The notes under the pieces: model-generated
The model's database searches: none
What the model was told of the DNA's origin: nothing
Seen by the model: the letters and a program-made list of their open reading frames with translations, nothing else
DNA from: Pseudomonas graminis
GTDB lineage: Bacteria > Pseudomonadota > Gammaproteobacteria > Pseudomonadales > Pseudomonadaceae
DNA: 64,000 bases
Reading direction: 5' to 3'
Assembly (NCBI RefSeq): GCF_002093745.1
Contig: NZ_MTSB01000012.1
Location: 1 to 64,000 of the forward strand
Shown: positions 49,470-59,683 of the stretch, one piece after another
Position numbering within the stretch: the first letter of the stretch is position 1
Layout of the letters: every line of letters starts with the position of its first letter
Translations under genes and position numbers: made by a program

Positions 49470-50362
49470 AACTGCTCGGCATCCTCACCCTCGTCCTCGC
49501 GCTGACCGGTTGCAGCTCCATGCTGTTCTATCCCGAACGTGGCGTGCCGTTCACGCCGGACAAGGCGCGCTTGCAGTATCAGGAGGTCAACCTGACTGCC
49601 GCCGACGGCACGCGTCTGCACGGCTGGTGGCTGCCTGCCAAAGAGGGCGTGCCGGTCAAGGGCACGGTTCTGCACCTGCATGGTAACGGTGGCAACCTGT
49701 CGTGGCACCTTGGCGGCGTCTGGTGGCTGCCGGAACAGGGTTATCAAGTGCTGATGCTCGACTATCGCGGTTATGGTCAGTCGGAAGGCGAACCCGCCCT
49801 GCCGGCGATCTATCAGGACGTTCAGGCCGCGTTCGACTGGCTGAACGCCGCGCCACAGGTACAGGGCAAGCCACTCGTGGTGCTGGGGCAAAGCATCGGC
49901 GGGGCGTTGGCGGTGCATTACCTGTCTCAGCACCCGGATGAACGCTCCCGGTTGAAGGCGTTGGTGCTGGACAGTGTGCCCGCCAGTTACCGCAGCGTTG
50001 CGCGTAATTCCCTGAGCAGCTCCTGGCTGACCTGGCCATTGAGAACGCCCTTGTCGTGGCTGATTCCGGACGCCGACAGCGCTGTCAACGGCCTGCCGCA
50101 ACTGGCGGGCACGCCGATACTGATTTTCCACAGCATGGACGACACCCTGGTGCCGCTTGCCAATGGCATCGAACTGTACAAGGCCGCACCCCCTCCGCGC
50201 GTGTTTCAACTGACGCGCGGCGAACACGTGCAGACGTTCGCTGATCCGCTGTGGCGTCAGGTCATGCTGCGCTACCTTGAGGATCCCGCCCACTTCAACG
50301 GCCTGCGTCGGCTGGGTGAAGTGCCTGATTATCCCGCCCCTGCAAAACAGCCTGCGCCATGA
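49466..50362 (+). CDS. Alpha/beta hydrolase lipoprotein
   Basis: A 298-residue lipoprotein. The signal peptide ends in LTGCSS, a lipobox that would be lipidated at Cys13. The hydrolase fold has the oxyanion segment HLHGNGGNLSWH, the nucleophile elbow VLGQSIGGALA, an Asp in SMDDTLVP and a final His in RGEHVQTF. It resembles the BEM46/YfhR group; the substrate is not known. The start is TTG, 8 bases after AAGGA, and is the only codon that gives a proper signal peptide. The next gene overlaps by four bases. Confidence 0.82.
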   Translation: MKLLGILTLVLALTGCSSMLFYPERGVPFTPDKARLQYQEVNLTAADGTRLHGWWLPAKEGVPVKGTVLHLHGNGGNLSWHLGGVWWLPEQGYQVLMLDYRGYGQSEGEPALPAIYQDVQAAFDWLNAAPQVQGKPLVVLGQSIGGALAVHYLSQHPDERSRLKALVLDSVPASYRSVARNSLSSSWLTWPLRTPLSWLIPDADSAVNGLPQLAGTPILIFHSMDDTLVPLANGIELYKAAPPPRVFQLTRGEHVQTFADPLWRQVMLRYLEDPAHFNGLRRLGEVPDYPAPAKQPAP

Positions 50363-50679
50363 ACCGAGATCGCAACGTCAATGGCATGATCCTGAGCGGC
50401 GTCGTCGCGATCATCGGCACGGTCGGTTGCCTGTGGTACTACGGCTACCTGCACTTCGCCAAACCCGAAGACGCGCTGTTACTCGGCGAATTCACGCTGC
50501 TCAAGACCGTGCCGGGCGAAGAGTACAAGGTGGCTGCGACGCCCGCCGCAGAAGTCGCTCAGTGCGTCGACGGCGTGCTGGTGCTGTTCGATACCACTCG
50601 GAAGGGGCTGTCTGGCGTGCTGATTGATGACCGCAGACAAGCCGTACGCTGCATCGGGCAGCAGACACCGCAGCCATAA
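50359..50679 (+). CDS. Small membrane-anchored protein of unknown function
   Basis: A 106-residue protein not recognised. Residues 9-28 form one hydrophobic helix (MILSGVVAIIGTVGCLWYYG), followed by a hydrophilic domain with two cysteines (AQCVDGV and VRCIGQQ) that could pair in the periplasm. It overlaps the hydrolase gene by ATGA, so the two are probably co-translated and may act together. Confidence 0.7.
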   Translation: MNRDRNVNGMILSGVVAIIGTVGCLWYYGYLHFAKPEDALLLGEFTLLKTVPGEEYKVAATPAAEVAQCVDGVLVLFDTTRKGLSGVLIDDRRQAVRCIGQQTPQP

Positions 50680-50721
50680 ATCAATGGAAGACACTGAAAA
50701 CCGCTGAAAACTTTCGCCCAC

Positions 50722-50754
50722 AAAAAAGCCCCGCCTGTATGCGCAGGCGGGGCT
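50722..50754 (-). terminator. Intrinsic terminator of the OmpA-like gene
   Basis: CAGGCGGGGCT and AGCCCCGCCTG form an 11-bp stem (50727-50737 with 50744-50754); the A-run at 50722-50727 gives a U-run on the minus strand. It may also stop the plus-strand gene. Confidence 0.88.
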
Positions 50755-50775
50755 TCGGTGCAGCCGCTCGTTCGC

Positions 50776-51558
50776 TTATTTCATCGAAGAGCGCGGTGCA
50801 ACAGGCTGGTTGTCGTTGGAAATGGTGACTTCCACACGACGGTTCATGGCGCGGCCCGAGTTGCTGGTGTTGTCAGCGACCGGGTATTCCTTGCCATAGC
50901 CCATGGTCACGACGCGTGCAGGGTCTACACCCATGCGTACCAGAGCCATGCGAACCGAATTGGCGCGACGCTCGGACAGCGACTGGTTGTAGGAAGCCGA
51001 ACCGGTGCTGTCGGTGTAGCCTTCGACAATCACTTTACGGTCAGGGTTTTCCTGAAGGAAAGCAGCCAGTTTGCCAATGTCGCCCTGGGCGGTCGGCTTC
51101 AGGTCGGCTTTGTTGTAGTCGAACAGCACGTCACCGAAGGTCACCAGCGTACCGCGTTCGGTCTGCTTGGCATTCAGGCTGTTTTTCAACGCAGCGATCT
51201 GGGCGTCACGCGCTTCCAGACGAGCCTTGGCACGGTCGGCAGAAGCGTTCTGCAGAGCGGCTTCGGAGGTGCGCAGGGCGATAGTCTGCTTGGCCAGCTC
51301 AACGCGCTGGTTGGTCAGGTAAGCCAATTGATCGACTTTCTGTGCATCTTCATTGTCACGGAAAGCTTTATCAGCCTTGTCCAGCCACTCACTGGCGTCT
51401 TTGGTTTCAAGCGCCGCGACTTTGGTGGCTTCCGGATTGGTTTGCAGCGCGGTGTAGTTGGTGCGCGCCTGTTCCAGATTAGGGTTCGGCTTGGTTGCAC
51501 AGGCTGCCAAAGCAACGCTCATGGCCAGCAGAGCAGGGATCATCAATTGTTTACGCAT
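50776..51558 (-). CDS. OmpA family lipoprotein with DUF4398 N-terminal domain
   Basis: A 260-residue outer-membrane lipoprotein. The signal peptide ends in LAACATK, a lipobox with Cys20. A helical DUF4398-like region (about 25-125) comes next, then an OmpA domain (about 135-250) with VEGYTDSTGSASYNQSLSERRA and the peptidoglycan-binding Asp/Arg pair. It should tether the outer membrane to peptidoglycan. AAGGACG precedes the ATG. It lies 58 bp after the DUF4398 gene on the same strand, and the two helical regions are alike. Confidence 0.88.
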   Translation of the reverse strand: MRKQLMIPALLAMSVALAACATKPNPNLEQARTNYTALQTNPEATKVAALETKDASEWLDKADKAFRDNEDAQKVDQLAYLTNQRVELAKQTIALRTSEAALQNASADRAKARLEARDAQIAALKNSLNAKQTERGTLVTFGDVLFDYNKADLKPTAQGDIGKLAAFLQENPDRKVIVEGYTDSTGSASYNQSLSERRANSVRMALVRMGVDPARVVTMGYGKEYPVADNTSNSGRAMNRRVEVTISNDNQPVAPRSSMK

Positions 51559-51616
51559 AATGTGGTCGTCCTTTAATCAGTTACGAATTCATGAAAACAG
51601 AAGGTTGGCGGGGCAA

Positions 51617-52015
51617 TCACTGCACCTGGCGCAGGCCTTCTTCACGGAGTTCGTTGACGCCTTGACGGGCGTCCTGCACGGCCTTGGCAGCTTTGGCGGC
51701 CTGAGATTTACGTTCTGCTACGCGAGCGTCCCACTCGGCTTGTTCAGCCAGTTTACGAGCTTCGTCGTATTTGTGGTCCTGCATCGCCAGATCAGCGGCC
51801 TTGAGCTTGTCTTGAGCGGATTTCATTTCCACGGCGGCGAACTCGGTACCGCCAGCGCTGACGGCGCTGTTGACGGCCGATTGGGAAACCGCGTATTGCT
51901 CGGACGGCGGGTTGCCAGCGCAACCTGCGAGGATGAAGGTGCTACCGATTGCCAGCGCAGCAAGCTTCAAGCCGCGCAGGCCTTTGGATTTGTTTTTGGC
52001 AGTAGGGGTGTTCAT
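51617..52015 (-). CDS. DUF4398 lipoprotein
   Basis: A 132-residue lipoprotein. MNTPTAKNKSKGLRGLKLAA is followed by a hydrophobic stretch ending in ILAGCAGNPP, a lipobox with Cys32. The mature part is one long Ala-, Lys- and Glu-rich helical domain of the DUF4398 type. GGAG precedes the ATG at 52015 by 9 bases; the frame open to 52096 is not used. It is upstream of, and probably co-transcribed with, the OmpA-like gene. Confidence 0.82.
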   Translation of the reverse strand: MNTPTAKNKSKGLRGLKLAALAIGSTFILAGCAGNPPSEQYAVSQSAVNSAVSAGGTEFAAVEMKSAQDKLKAADLAMQDHKYDEARKLAEQAEWDARVAERKSQAAKAAKAVQDARQGVNELREEGLRQVQ

Positions 52016-52411
52016 GGTGATCAACTCCATTGTCTGACTCCGAACGTGGTTATCCATGACAGTTTTTTCATCAAGTCCGGGCATGAGGTCATACAACTGC
52101 CTGCTGCCTGACGGGCTTTCCTGTAATGGTTAATGGCTCCGACCTGCGCAGTTTTTGAATAGTTCAGATAAATATTTTCTGACCGGTCAGGAAACGTCAT
52201 CCCCATTCAACATATTCACGCTATGCAGGGCGACATATGAAGCGATGCCGTCCCTGCACGATCAGGAGGGCCGTGATCAGGCTTTTTGCTGCGGGGAATT
52301 GTCGTGGCGAGGTCTTTTGATGCACTGTTGGCAAAGCGGATTTGAATTCACGTAGCCGTTCTTCTGAACGGGGACGCAACTGAGCCCATATAAAAACCGG
52401 GAGAGGGGACG
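52016..52411. other. 396-bp divergent regulatory region before ppc
   Basis: No gene is seen. It must hold promoters for ppc (plus) and the DUF4398/OmpA pair (minus). The AT-rich stretch 52155-52180 and the palindrome at 52175-52194 are the most notable parts. GAGAGGGG at 52401-52408 is the ppc ribosome site. Confidence 0.6.
52175..52194. promoter_or_regulatory. Near-perfect 20-bp palindrome, candidate operator
   Basis: The core CTGACCGGTCAG is a perfect 12-bp palindrome; TTTT and GAAA on the sides extend it to 20 bp with one mismatch. ACCGGT-centred palindromes are typical TetR-family operators. It lies 160 bp upstream of the DUF4398 gene and 218 bp upstream of ppc. Confidence 0.5.
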
Positions 52412-55048
52412 ATGGCCGATATCGATGCGCGTCTGCGCGAAGACGTTCACCTGCTGGGTGAGCTGCTGGGCAATACCATTCGTGAACAACGCGGGGCTGA
52501 ATTTCTCGACAAGATCGAACGTATTCGCAAGGGCGCCAAGGCGGGCCGGCGCGGCTCTGCAGAAGGAGCCGAGCAGCTCAGCTCCAGCGTCGACGGGCTG
52601 GAAGATGATGAGCTGCTGCCAGTGGCCAGGGCCTTCAATCAGTTTCTCAACCTGGCCAATATCGCAGAGCAGTATCAGCTCATGCATCGCCGTGACGATA
52701 CTCAGCCCCTGCCGTTCGAATCGCGTGTGCTGCCGGAATTGCTCGATCGCCTGAAGGCTGAAGGGCACGCGCCCGACGCCCTGGCGCGACAGCTGAGCAA
52801 GCTGCAAATCGAACTGGTGCTGACGGCGCATCCCACCGAGGTAGCACGCCGTACGCTGATTCAGAAATACGACGCTATCGCTGCGCAACTGGCGGCGCTG
52901 GACCACCGTGACCTGAGCAGTGCCGAGCGTGCGCAGATCACGTCCCGTCTGCAGCGTCTGATTGCCGAAGCCTGGCACACCGAAGAAATCCGGCGGATCC
53001 GGCCCACTCCCGTCGACGAAGCCAAATGGGGTTTTGCGGTCATCGAGCATTCGCTCTGGCACGCCATTCCCAACTACCTGCGCAAGGCCGATCACGCGCT
53101 GCACGCGGCCACGGGCATGCACCTGCCACTTGAGGCTGCGCCGATCCGCTTCGCTTCCTGGATGGGCGGCGACCGTGACGGCAATCCGAATGTCACCGCT
53201 GCTGTGACCCGTGAAGTGCTGTTGCTGGCGCGCTGGATGGCGGCCGACCTGTACCTGCGAGACGTCGACAATCTGGCGGCAGAACTGTCTATGCAGCAGG
53301 CCAGCGACGCCTTGCGCGCCAGCGTGGGCGACAGTGCCGAACCGTATCGCGCCGAGCTCAAACGCCTGCGTGAACGTTTGCGTGCCACCCGCAACTGGGC
53401 TAATGCCTCACTGACTGCACCGCAGCCGGCACCGGAAGCGGTGTTGCACGACAACCGTGATTTGCTGGACCCGCTGCTGCTGTGTTTCCAGTCCCTGCAC
53501 GACTGCGGCATGGGGGTCATCGCCGACGGCCCGCTGCTGGATTGCCTGCGTCGCGCGGTCACCTTCGGCCTGTTCCTGGTGCGCCTGGACGTGCGACAGG
53601 ACTCCACCCGGCATTGTGCGGCAATGACCGAAATCACCGATTACCTTGGGCTGGGGCGCTACGAAGACTGGGATGAACAGGCCCGGATCGATTTTCTGCT
53701 GCGCGAGCTGAACAACCGCAGGCCGTTGCTGCCAAGCTATTTCAAACCGGCGGCCGACACCGCAGAGGTTCTGGCGACGTGCAGAGAAGTGGCGGCCGCT
53801 CCGGCAGCCTCGCTGGGTTCTTACGTCATCTCGATGGCCGGTGCGGCGTCGGACGTGCTGGCGGTGCAATTGCTGCTCAAAGAGTCGGGCCTGCAACGGC
53901 CAATGCGCGTCGTGCCACTGTTCGAGACCCTGGCAGACCTGGACAACGCCGGGCCGGTGATCGAGACACTGCTGGGGTTGCCGGGCTACCGCTCGCGTCT
54001 GCAAGGCCCTCAGGAAGTCATGATCGGTTATTCGGATTCGGCCAAGGATGCCGGCACCACGGCCGCGGCCTGGGCACAGTACCGCGCGCAGGAAAAACTG
54101 GTGGAGATCTGCCGTGAACAGCAAGTCGAGTTGCTTCTGTTTCACGGTCGCGGGGGGACGGTCGGACGTGGCGGCGGCCCGGCGCACGCGGCGATCCTGT
54201 CTCAGCCACCTGGCTCCGTGGCCGGACGTTTCCGGACGACCGAACAGGGCGAAATGATCCGTTTCAAATTCGGGTTGCCAGACATTGCCGAGCAGAACCT
54301 CAACCTTTATCTGGCCGCTGTGCTGGAAGCGACCCTGTTGCCGCCTCCGCCACCGCAGCCTGCCTGGCGCACGATGATGGACCAGATGGCCAGCGACGGC
54401 GTCAGCGCCTACCGCGCGGTGGTGCGTGAAAACCCCGAGTTCGTCGAGTATTTCCGCCAGGCAACGCCTGAACAGGAACTGGGCCGCCTGCCGCTGGGCA
54501 GTCGTCCGGCCAAGCGCCGTGAAGGGGGTGTGGAAAGCCTGCGCGCCATTCCGTGGATCTTCGCCTGGACCCAGACACGTCTCATGCTGCCTGCATGGCT
54601 GGGCTGGGAGGCCGCGTTGAGCAAGGCGCTGGAGCGCGGCGAAGGTGACGTGCTGGCGCAGATGCGCGAGCAGTGGCCGTTCTTCAGAACCCGTATCGAC
54701 ATGCTGGAAATGGTATTGGCCAAAGCCGATGCGGACATCGCCAGGCTTTACGACGAACGTCTGGTCACCGCTGAGCTGCAACATTTAGGCGCACATTTGC
54801 GCGACCTATTGTCGCAGGCCTGCAACGTGGTGCTCGGTTTGACCGGACAGGCGCGACTGCTGGCTCATAGCCCTGAAACGCTGGAGTTCATCAGTTTGCG
54901 CAATGCCTATCTGGATCCGCTGCATTTGCTGCAGGCCGAGCTGCTGTCCCGGTCGCGCAACCGCGAGGCAAATCTGGACAGCCCTCTGGAACTGGCGCTG
55001 CTGGTGTCTGTGGCGGGGATTGCCGCCGGCCTGCGTAACACCGGCTGA
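52412..55048 (+). CDS. ppc: Phosphoenolpyruvate carboxylase
   Basis: Makes oxaloacetate from PEP and bicarbonate, refilling the citric acid cycle. The 878-residue protein has the catalytic histidine in [12 protein letters not shown], the [12 protein letters not shown] loop, [16 protein letters not shown] for PEP and bicarbonate, and the invariant C-terminal RNTG. The ATG follows GAGAGGGGACG. Aspartate inhibition and acetyl-CoA activation are known for the family. Confidence 0.97.
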   Translation: MADIDARLREDVHLLGELLGNTIREQRGAEFLDKIERIRKGAKAGRRGSAEGAEQLSSSVDGLEDDELLPVARAFNQFLNLANIAEQYQLMHRRDDTQPLPFESRVLPELLDRLKAEGHAPDALARQLSKLQIELVLTAHPTEVARRTLIQKYDAIAAQLAALDHRDLSSAERAQITSRLQRLIAEAWHTEEIRRIRPTPVDEAKWGFAVIEHSLWHAIPNYLRKADHALHAATGMHLPLEAAPIRFASWMGGDRDGNPNVTAAVTREVLLLARWMAADLYLRDVDNLAAELSMQQASDALRASVGDSAEPYRAELKRLRERLRATRNWANASLTAPQPAPEAVLHDNRDLLDPLLLCFQSLHDCGMGVIADGPLLDCLRRAVTFGLFLVRLDVRQDSTRHCAAMTEITDYLGLGRYEDWDEQARIDFLLRELNNRRPLLPSYFKPAADTAEVLATCREVAAAPAASLGSYVISMAGAASDVLAVQLLLKESGLQRPMRVVPLFETLADLDNAGPVIETLLGLPGYRSRLQGPQEVMIGYSDSAKDAGTTAAAWAQYRAQEKLVEICREQQVELLLFHGRGGTVGRGGGPAHAAILSQPPGSVAGRFRTTEQGEMIRFKFGLPDIAEQNLNLYLAAVLEATLLPPPPPQPAWRTMMDQMASDGVSAYRAVVRENPEFVEYFRQATPEQELGRLPLGSRPAKRREGGVESLRAIPWIFAWTQTRLMLPAWLGWEAALSKALERGEGDVLAQMREQWPFFRTRIDMLEMVLAKADADIARLYDERLVTAELQHLGAHLRDLLSQACNVVLGLTGQARLLAHSPETLEFISLRNAYLDPLHLLQAELLSRSRNREANLDSPLELALLVSVAGIAAGLRNTG

Positions 55049-55273
55049 CGGTTTGGGGCGACGCCGTTGTCGGGTCGTTTCGATCCGGCGGCGGCAGCGC
55101 TCGGGTTCGCAGGTCAGCCCACCGAAAACGTTGATGCAGGTCACGTTGCTCTGTCATCAAGGCCCGCACGCCTGTACACCAGCGGTTACTGCGACTTTCG
55201 GCGGCTTGTGCGGCCTCGGTCTGCTGTGTATCTTGATCAGCCTTTCGGCCTGTTGGCCTGATTATTTTTTTAG

Positions 55274-55987
<714 letters not shown>

Positions 55988-56006
55988 GGCACGCAGCCTG
56001 ATCAAT

Positions 56007-56030
56007 AAATGGCCCGCTTGCGGGCCATTT
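56007..56030 (+). terminator. Intrinsic terminator after adk
   Basis: AAATGGCCCG (56007-56016), loop CTTG, CGGGCCATTT (56021-56030), then GTCATTT. The 10-bp stem is perfect; the T-run is part of the stem. Confidence 0.8.
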
Positions 56031-56073
56031 GTCATTTATACTGCGGCACTTTTTCACCAAGACGGAAACACCG

Positions 56074-56748
56074 ATGACCACCTTGCTGGCCCTGGACACC
56101 GCCACTGAAGCCTGCTCGGTCGCTTTGCTGCATGACGGCAAGGTACTGAGCCATTACGAGGTGATCCCGCGCCTGCATGCCCAGCGTCTGTTGCCGATGA
56201 TCAAGAGTCTGCTGGCCGAGGCGGGCATTGCAATGTCGGCGCTGGATGCCATTGCTTTCGGGCGTGGGCCGGGTGCGTTTACCGGCGTTCGAATTGCGAT
56301 TGGTGTGGTGCAAGGTCTGGCGTTCGCGCTGGAGCGTCCGGTGTTGCCTGTTTCGAACCTGGCTGTTCTGGCCCAGCGAGCCTTTCGTGAGCACGGTGTT
56401 TCTCAAGTGGCTTCGGCCATTGATGCGCGCATGGATGAGGTCTACTGGGGATGCTATCGCGAGACCGGCGGTGAGATGCGCCTGCTGGGCACCGAAGCCG
56501 TCATGGCGCCTGAGCAGGCGGCGCTGCCGATGCAGGCGGATGGACAATGGTTCGGTTCGGGCACTGGCTGGGGTTACGCCGAGCGGATTCCCGTCAGCCT
56601 GACGGCCTACGATGCAAACATGCTGCCCCATGCGCAGGACTTGTTGACCCTGGCAACCTTCGCCTGGCAGCGCGGCGAGTCCCTGCCGGCCGACGATGCC
56701 CAGCCGGTTTACCTGCGTGACAAAGTCGCCACGCCCAAGGCGCGTTGA
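56074..56748 (+). CDS. tsaB: tRNA threonylcarbamoyladenosine synthesis protein TsaB
   Basis: TsaB partners with TsaD and TsaE to make t6A37 in tRNAs that read ANN codons. The 224-residue protein has the ASKHA-fold start LLALDTATEACSVALL, then PRLHAQRLLPMI and the GRGPGAFTGVRIAIGVVQGL segment that defines the family. The ATG at 56074 gives the family N-terminus. It follows adk after 86 bp, beyond a terminator, so it probably has its own promoter. Confidence 0.94.
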   Translation: MTTLLALDTATEACSVALLHDGKVLSHYEVIPRLHAQRLLPMIKSLLAEAGIAMSALDAIAFGRGPGAFTGVRIAIGVVQGLAFALERPVLPVSNLAVLAQRAFREHGVSQVASAIDARMDEVYWGCYRETGGEMRLLGTEAVMAPEQAALPMQADGQWFGSGTGWGYAERIPVSLTAYDANMLPHAQDLLTLATFAWQRGESLPADDAQPVYLRDKVATPKAR

Positions 56749-56968
56749 TCCTGTTCATTCTGCGCAGCTCGAAAACGAGCAGGTCGGTGCAGAGGGCGAG
56801 GCGATTCACAGCTCATGAAATGCCTGTTCGTGCCGAAAAGAATATCAATAGGCCAGCTACCGTTTATCGTCTGGATGCGTCGTAATCTCATATAGCGAAA
56901 ACAATTTGTAAGATGTGTGGTCTAGTTATCGTTAAGCAATTTGCGAACTACAAGGCAGTAACGTTAAA

Positions 56969-56996
56969 TTGCCACTATCGACGCCGAGTATATAAT
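56969..56996 (+). promoter_or_regulatory. Near-consensus sigma-70 promoter
   Basis: TTGCCA (56969-56974), 16 bp, TATAAT (56991-56996). The -10 is perfect and the -35 matches five of six bases. The -10 ends two bases before the ATG at 56999, so transcription would start inside the frame annotated next. Confidence 0.6.
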
Positions 56997-56998
56997 CG

Positions 56999-57310
56999 AT
57001 GCGCATAGACGGAACCTCATCACGCTCCTACCCGATCAAGCGAAAGCCGCAGAAGACGCCTGCTACTGTTGAAGGTTCTTTCGAGGAAGTCGCTACAGAT
57101 GCCGAGTTGCCGCCCCCTGCGGCCCAGGCTCGTCGGGAATCGGGTGATTCACCTGTTGGCAGCACTGCCAATGTGCCTGCGCGTCCGCAAGACATCATCT
57201 TCCCGCGTTCCATGAGTTCTCGTGTGGCTCATGCGTTGGCCAGCTACCTGACCACTGCAACCTTTGTTGATTGGGACCTTGAAGTATCCGGGCTCGATCT
57301 TCACGTTTGA
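56999..57310 (+). CDS. Small protein of unknown function upstream of a DUF72 gene
   Basis: A 103-residue protein not recognised. The N-terminal two thirds are polar and Pro-rich and probably disordered (RKPQKTPATVEGS; LPPPAAQARR). The last 35 residues (RSMSSRVAHALASYLTTATF and DWDLEVSGLDLHV) look folded and conserved in style. No ribosome site precedes the ATG at 56999, and a promoter -10 box touches it. A later start, such as ATG at the SMSSRV methionine or a TTG near residue 38, is possible. Its stop is two bases before the DUF72 start. Confidence 0.55.
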   Translation: MRIDGTSSRSYPIKRKPQKTPATVEGSFEEVATDAELPPPAAQARRESGDSPVGSTANVPARPQDIIFPRSMSSRVAHALASYLTTATFVDWDLEVSGLDLHV

Positions 57311-57312
57311 TT

Positions 57313-58176
57313 GTGTCTCGCCTCCCTTACTACCTCGGCTGCCCGTCATGGAGTGAAAACGCCTGGCGTGAGTTTCTGTACCCCGAGGATGCCCGCCCCA
57401 ATGATTTCCTGAGTCTTTACACCCAGGTGTTCAACGTCGTTGAAGGCAATACCACGTTTTATGCGCGTCCCGCCGCCACGACCGTGCAGCGCTGGGCCGA
57501 AATAATGCCTGACGATTTTCGCTTCACTGCCAAGTTTCATAGAGATATCAGCCACGGTGGCGACCTCCGTGAGCAGATCGGGGCTGCCGAGGAATTCATT
57601 CGTCTGCTCGCACCGCTGGGTGGCCGGATTGCGCCGTTCTGGCTGCAACTGCCCGCCAGTTTCACGCCGCAGCGGCTGGCCGAACTGGTCGGTTTCGTCG
57701 ATGAACTGAACGTGCCTCTGGCGGTGGAAGTGCGCAACATGGCGTTCTTCATGAAAGGCGATGAAGAGCGCATGCTCAATCGCCTGTTGCTGGACCGTGG
57801 CATCGAACGCATCTGCCTTGACTCCCGGGCCTTGTTCAGTTGCATATCGAGCGACCCTGCCGTGCTGCATGCGCAGTCCAAGAAACCTAAAGTGCCACCC
57901 CGTCCGGCTGCCTTGACCCTGTTTCCTCAGGTTCGTTTTATTGGCCGTCCAGAACTGGAAGCCAACGATCCTTTTCTGGTTCAGTGGGTGGAGAAAGTGG
58001 CGATATGGATCGAAGAGGGGCGAACGCCCTACGTGTTTCTGCACACCCCTGACAACGTGCGGGCTCCCGAGCTGGCCAGACGCTTTCATGAGCAACTGAT
58101 GGCACGCTTGCCAGGGTTGCCGTCATTGCCTGAGCTGGATCGCGGACCTCAAGTGGAGCAGTTGGGTTTGCTCTGA
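57313..58176 (+). CDS. DUF72 (YecE-like) domain protein
   Basis: A 287-residue TIM-barrel-like protein. RLPYYLGCPSWSENAWREFLYP, the FNVVEGNTTFYARP segment and FIGRPELEANDPFLVQW are typical of the DUF72/YecE family, whose function is not known. The start is probably the GTG at 57313, just after the preceding stop codon; a TTG at 57307 overlaps that stop. Coupling with the small upstream gene is likely. Confidence 0.82.
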   Translation: MSRLPYYLGCPSWSENAWREFLYPEDARPNDFLSLYTQVFNVVEGNTTFYARPAATTVQRWAEIMPDDFRFTAKFHRDISHGGDLREQIGAAEEFIRLLAPLGGRIAPFWLQLPASFTPQRLAELVGFVDELNVPLAVEVRNMAFFMKGDEERMLNRLLLDRGIERICLDSRALFSCISSDPAVLHAQSKKPKVPPRPAALTLFPQVRFIGRPELEANDPFLVQWVEKVAIWIEEGRTPYVFLHTPDNVRAPELARRFHEQLMARLPGLPSLPELDRGPQVEQLGLL

Positions 58177-58225
58177 GGTCGCCATGTGTGGGCTTGCAGG
58201 GCGCTAATCGGTACGAAGGCTGAAC

Positions 58226-58915
58226 ATGCGCGCATTGCTGTTTTTCATGGTGATCCTCACTGGCTGTTGCCTGGCAATCTGGCGAGGGTGGATCGAAGTG
58301 CCTGCTCGCTGGAACCCTTGGGCGCCACTGGATGTAAAGGCCGAACCCAACGTCCTGACCTCTTACAAGTTGTCGCGCTTGCAGAATGACTCTGCGCTGT
58401 GTGATCAGGTGATGCTGACCTCGGGGCTGCGGTTCAGTCGTCAGGCCGACAGCGACCCTGGCGCCAAGTGCCCGCTGGAGAACACCTTGCGCATTCAGGG
58501 CGGGGACGTGGCGCTAAGCAGCAGTTTTCTGGCAAGTTGCCCATTGGCTGTCGCTTATGCGCTGTTCGATGTTCACACCCTGCAGCCGGCCGCCCAGGCG
58601 GTTTTCGGTCAACGCGTGGTGCGGATCGATCACTTGGGTAGCTTTGCCTGCCGCAACATCTACGGCCGCGCCAACAGCAGGCTCAGTCAGCATGCGACCG
58701 CCAATGCGCTGGACATCGCGGGTTTTCGTCTGGCTGACGGTCAGCGGATCAACCTGTTGAAAGATTGGAGCAACACCGGTGACAAAGGGCGCTTTCTCAG
58801 GCAAGTGCGTGACGGCGCCTGCAAGCAGTTCAGCACGGTGCTCGGCCCGGACTACAACGCGGCGCATCGTGATCACTTTCATATGGACATGGGGCGTTGG
58901 TCGGTGTGCAGGTAG
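58226..58915 (+). CDS. Extensin-like C-terminal domain protein
   Basis: A 229-residue protein with an N-terminal hydrophobic segment (MRALLFFMVILTGCCLAIW) that could be a membrane anchor or, through LTGC, a lipoprotein signal. The rest is an extensin-like domain: DHLGSFACRNIYGR, LSQHATANALDIAGFRLADG and HRDHFHMDMG. The His/Asp pattern resembles metal-dependent peptidoglycan peptidases of the M15-like fold, so a cell-wall role is inferred. It follows the DUF72 gene on the same strand. Confidence 0.8.
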   Translation: MRALLFFMVILTGCCLAIWRGWIEVPARWNPWAPLDVKAEPNVLTSYKLSRLQNDSALCDQVMLTSGLRFSRQADSDPGAKCPLENTLRIQGGDVALSSSFLASCPLAVAYALFDVHTLQPAAQAVFGQRVVRIDHLGSFACRNIYGRANSRLSQHATANALDIAGFRLADGQRINLLKDWSNTGDKGRFLRQVRDGACKQFSTVLGPDYNAAHRDHFHMDMGRWSVCR

Positions 58916-58963
58916 AGGCGGGCCGCTTGCTGCGAGTCAAGCGTTCGGGTTCAGGCTTGACAC

Positions 58964-59587
58964 TTATGCTGCCATCCGCAGGTTTTGCAGGATCAGCGGG
59001 CGCGCCCAACCGTTTTCATAGTCGAACTGGCGCTGTTGGGCGGCAATGGTGTGCGCGTCCAGTGGCAGGGCAGGTTTGTCAGCCAGGTCCCATTCAAGCT
59101 CGGCAATCGGCAAATGCAGTGGGCGCGGTTGTGGGCCGGGGCCTGGGGTGCCTTTGTCGTCGTAAGGGTTCAGAACGACCGGGCGTACCCAGTTGCTGTC
59201 GAATTCCAGGTGACGCTGCTGTTCGATCATGTCAGCGATGCTGAACGGTTCGGCAGGCGGCGGCAGCAGGTCGAGATCAAATTCAGCGATCGGCAGGAAC
59301 AGAGGCTCAGGTGGTTTGACCTCGGTGTCAGTCACCGGGCAGGCTCGTTGCTCGACAATTTTGCTCAGGGTTTTCGCCCCAGCGACCGGTTCGCCTGTTT
59401 CGACGTCGACTTCAACCGCGGTCGGGTGGACGGGAACGGCATCGCTGTCACTGACCTGTTCTGCCATCGCTCGGGCAAATGCATCCGACCACAGCTGCGT
59501 CACACCACCCAGTGTGCGGCTGTTGCGGACGCTAAAGTCGCCTGAGTGCGACAAATAGCCGATGGATGATTGAACAATCTCTGACAT
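58964..59587 (-). CDS. Unknown protein with two copies of a 45-residue motif
   Basis: A 207-residue acidic, Pro-rich protein that I do not recognise, with no signal or membrane segment. Two tandem units are visible: [14 protein letters not shown] (93-106) with [20 protein letters not shown] (121-140), and [14 protein letters not shown] (154-167) with [20 protein letters not shown] (181-200). The ATG at 59587 is the second start option; the frame opens at 59617. It is divergent from rsmJ. Confidence 0.72.
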   Translation of the reverse strand: MSEIVQSSIGYLSHSGDFSVRNSRTLGGVTQLWSDAFARAMAEQVSDSDAVPVHPTAVEVDVETGEPVAGAKTLSKIVEQRACPVTDTEVKPPEPLFLPIAEFDLDLLPPPAEPFSIADMIEQQRHLEFDSNWVRPVVLNPYDDKGTPGPGPQPRPLHLPIAELEWDLADKPALPLDAHTIAAQQRQFDYENGWARPLILQNLRMAA

Positions 59588-59683
59588 AGCGATCAGTACT
59601 GGCCTTGGGTCTGGCAAAATGCCGGATACTTGGTTATCGGCAGATCTTGCCGATCATTAACAATTTTTGAGTGTGTGGACGTA

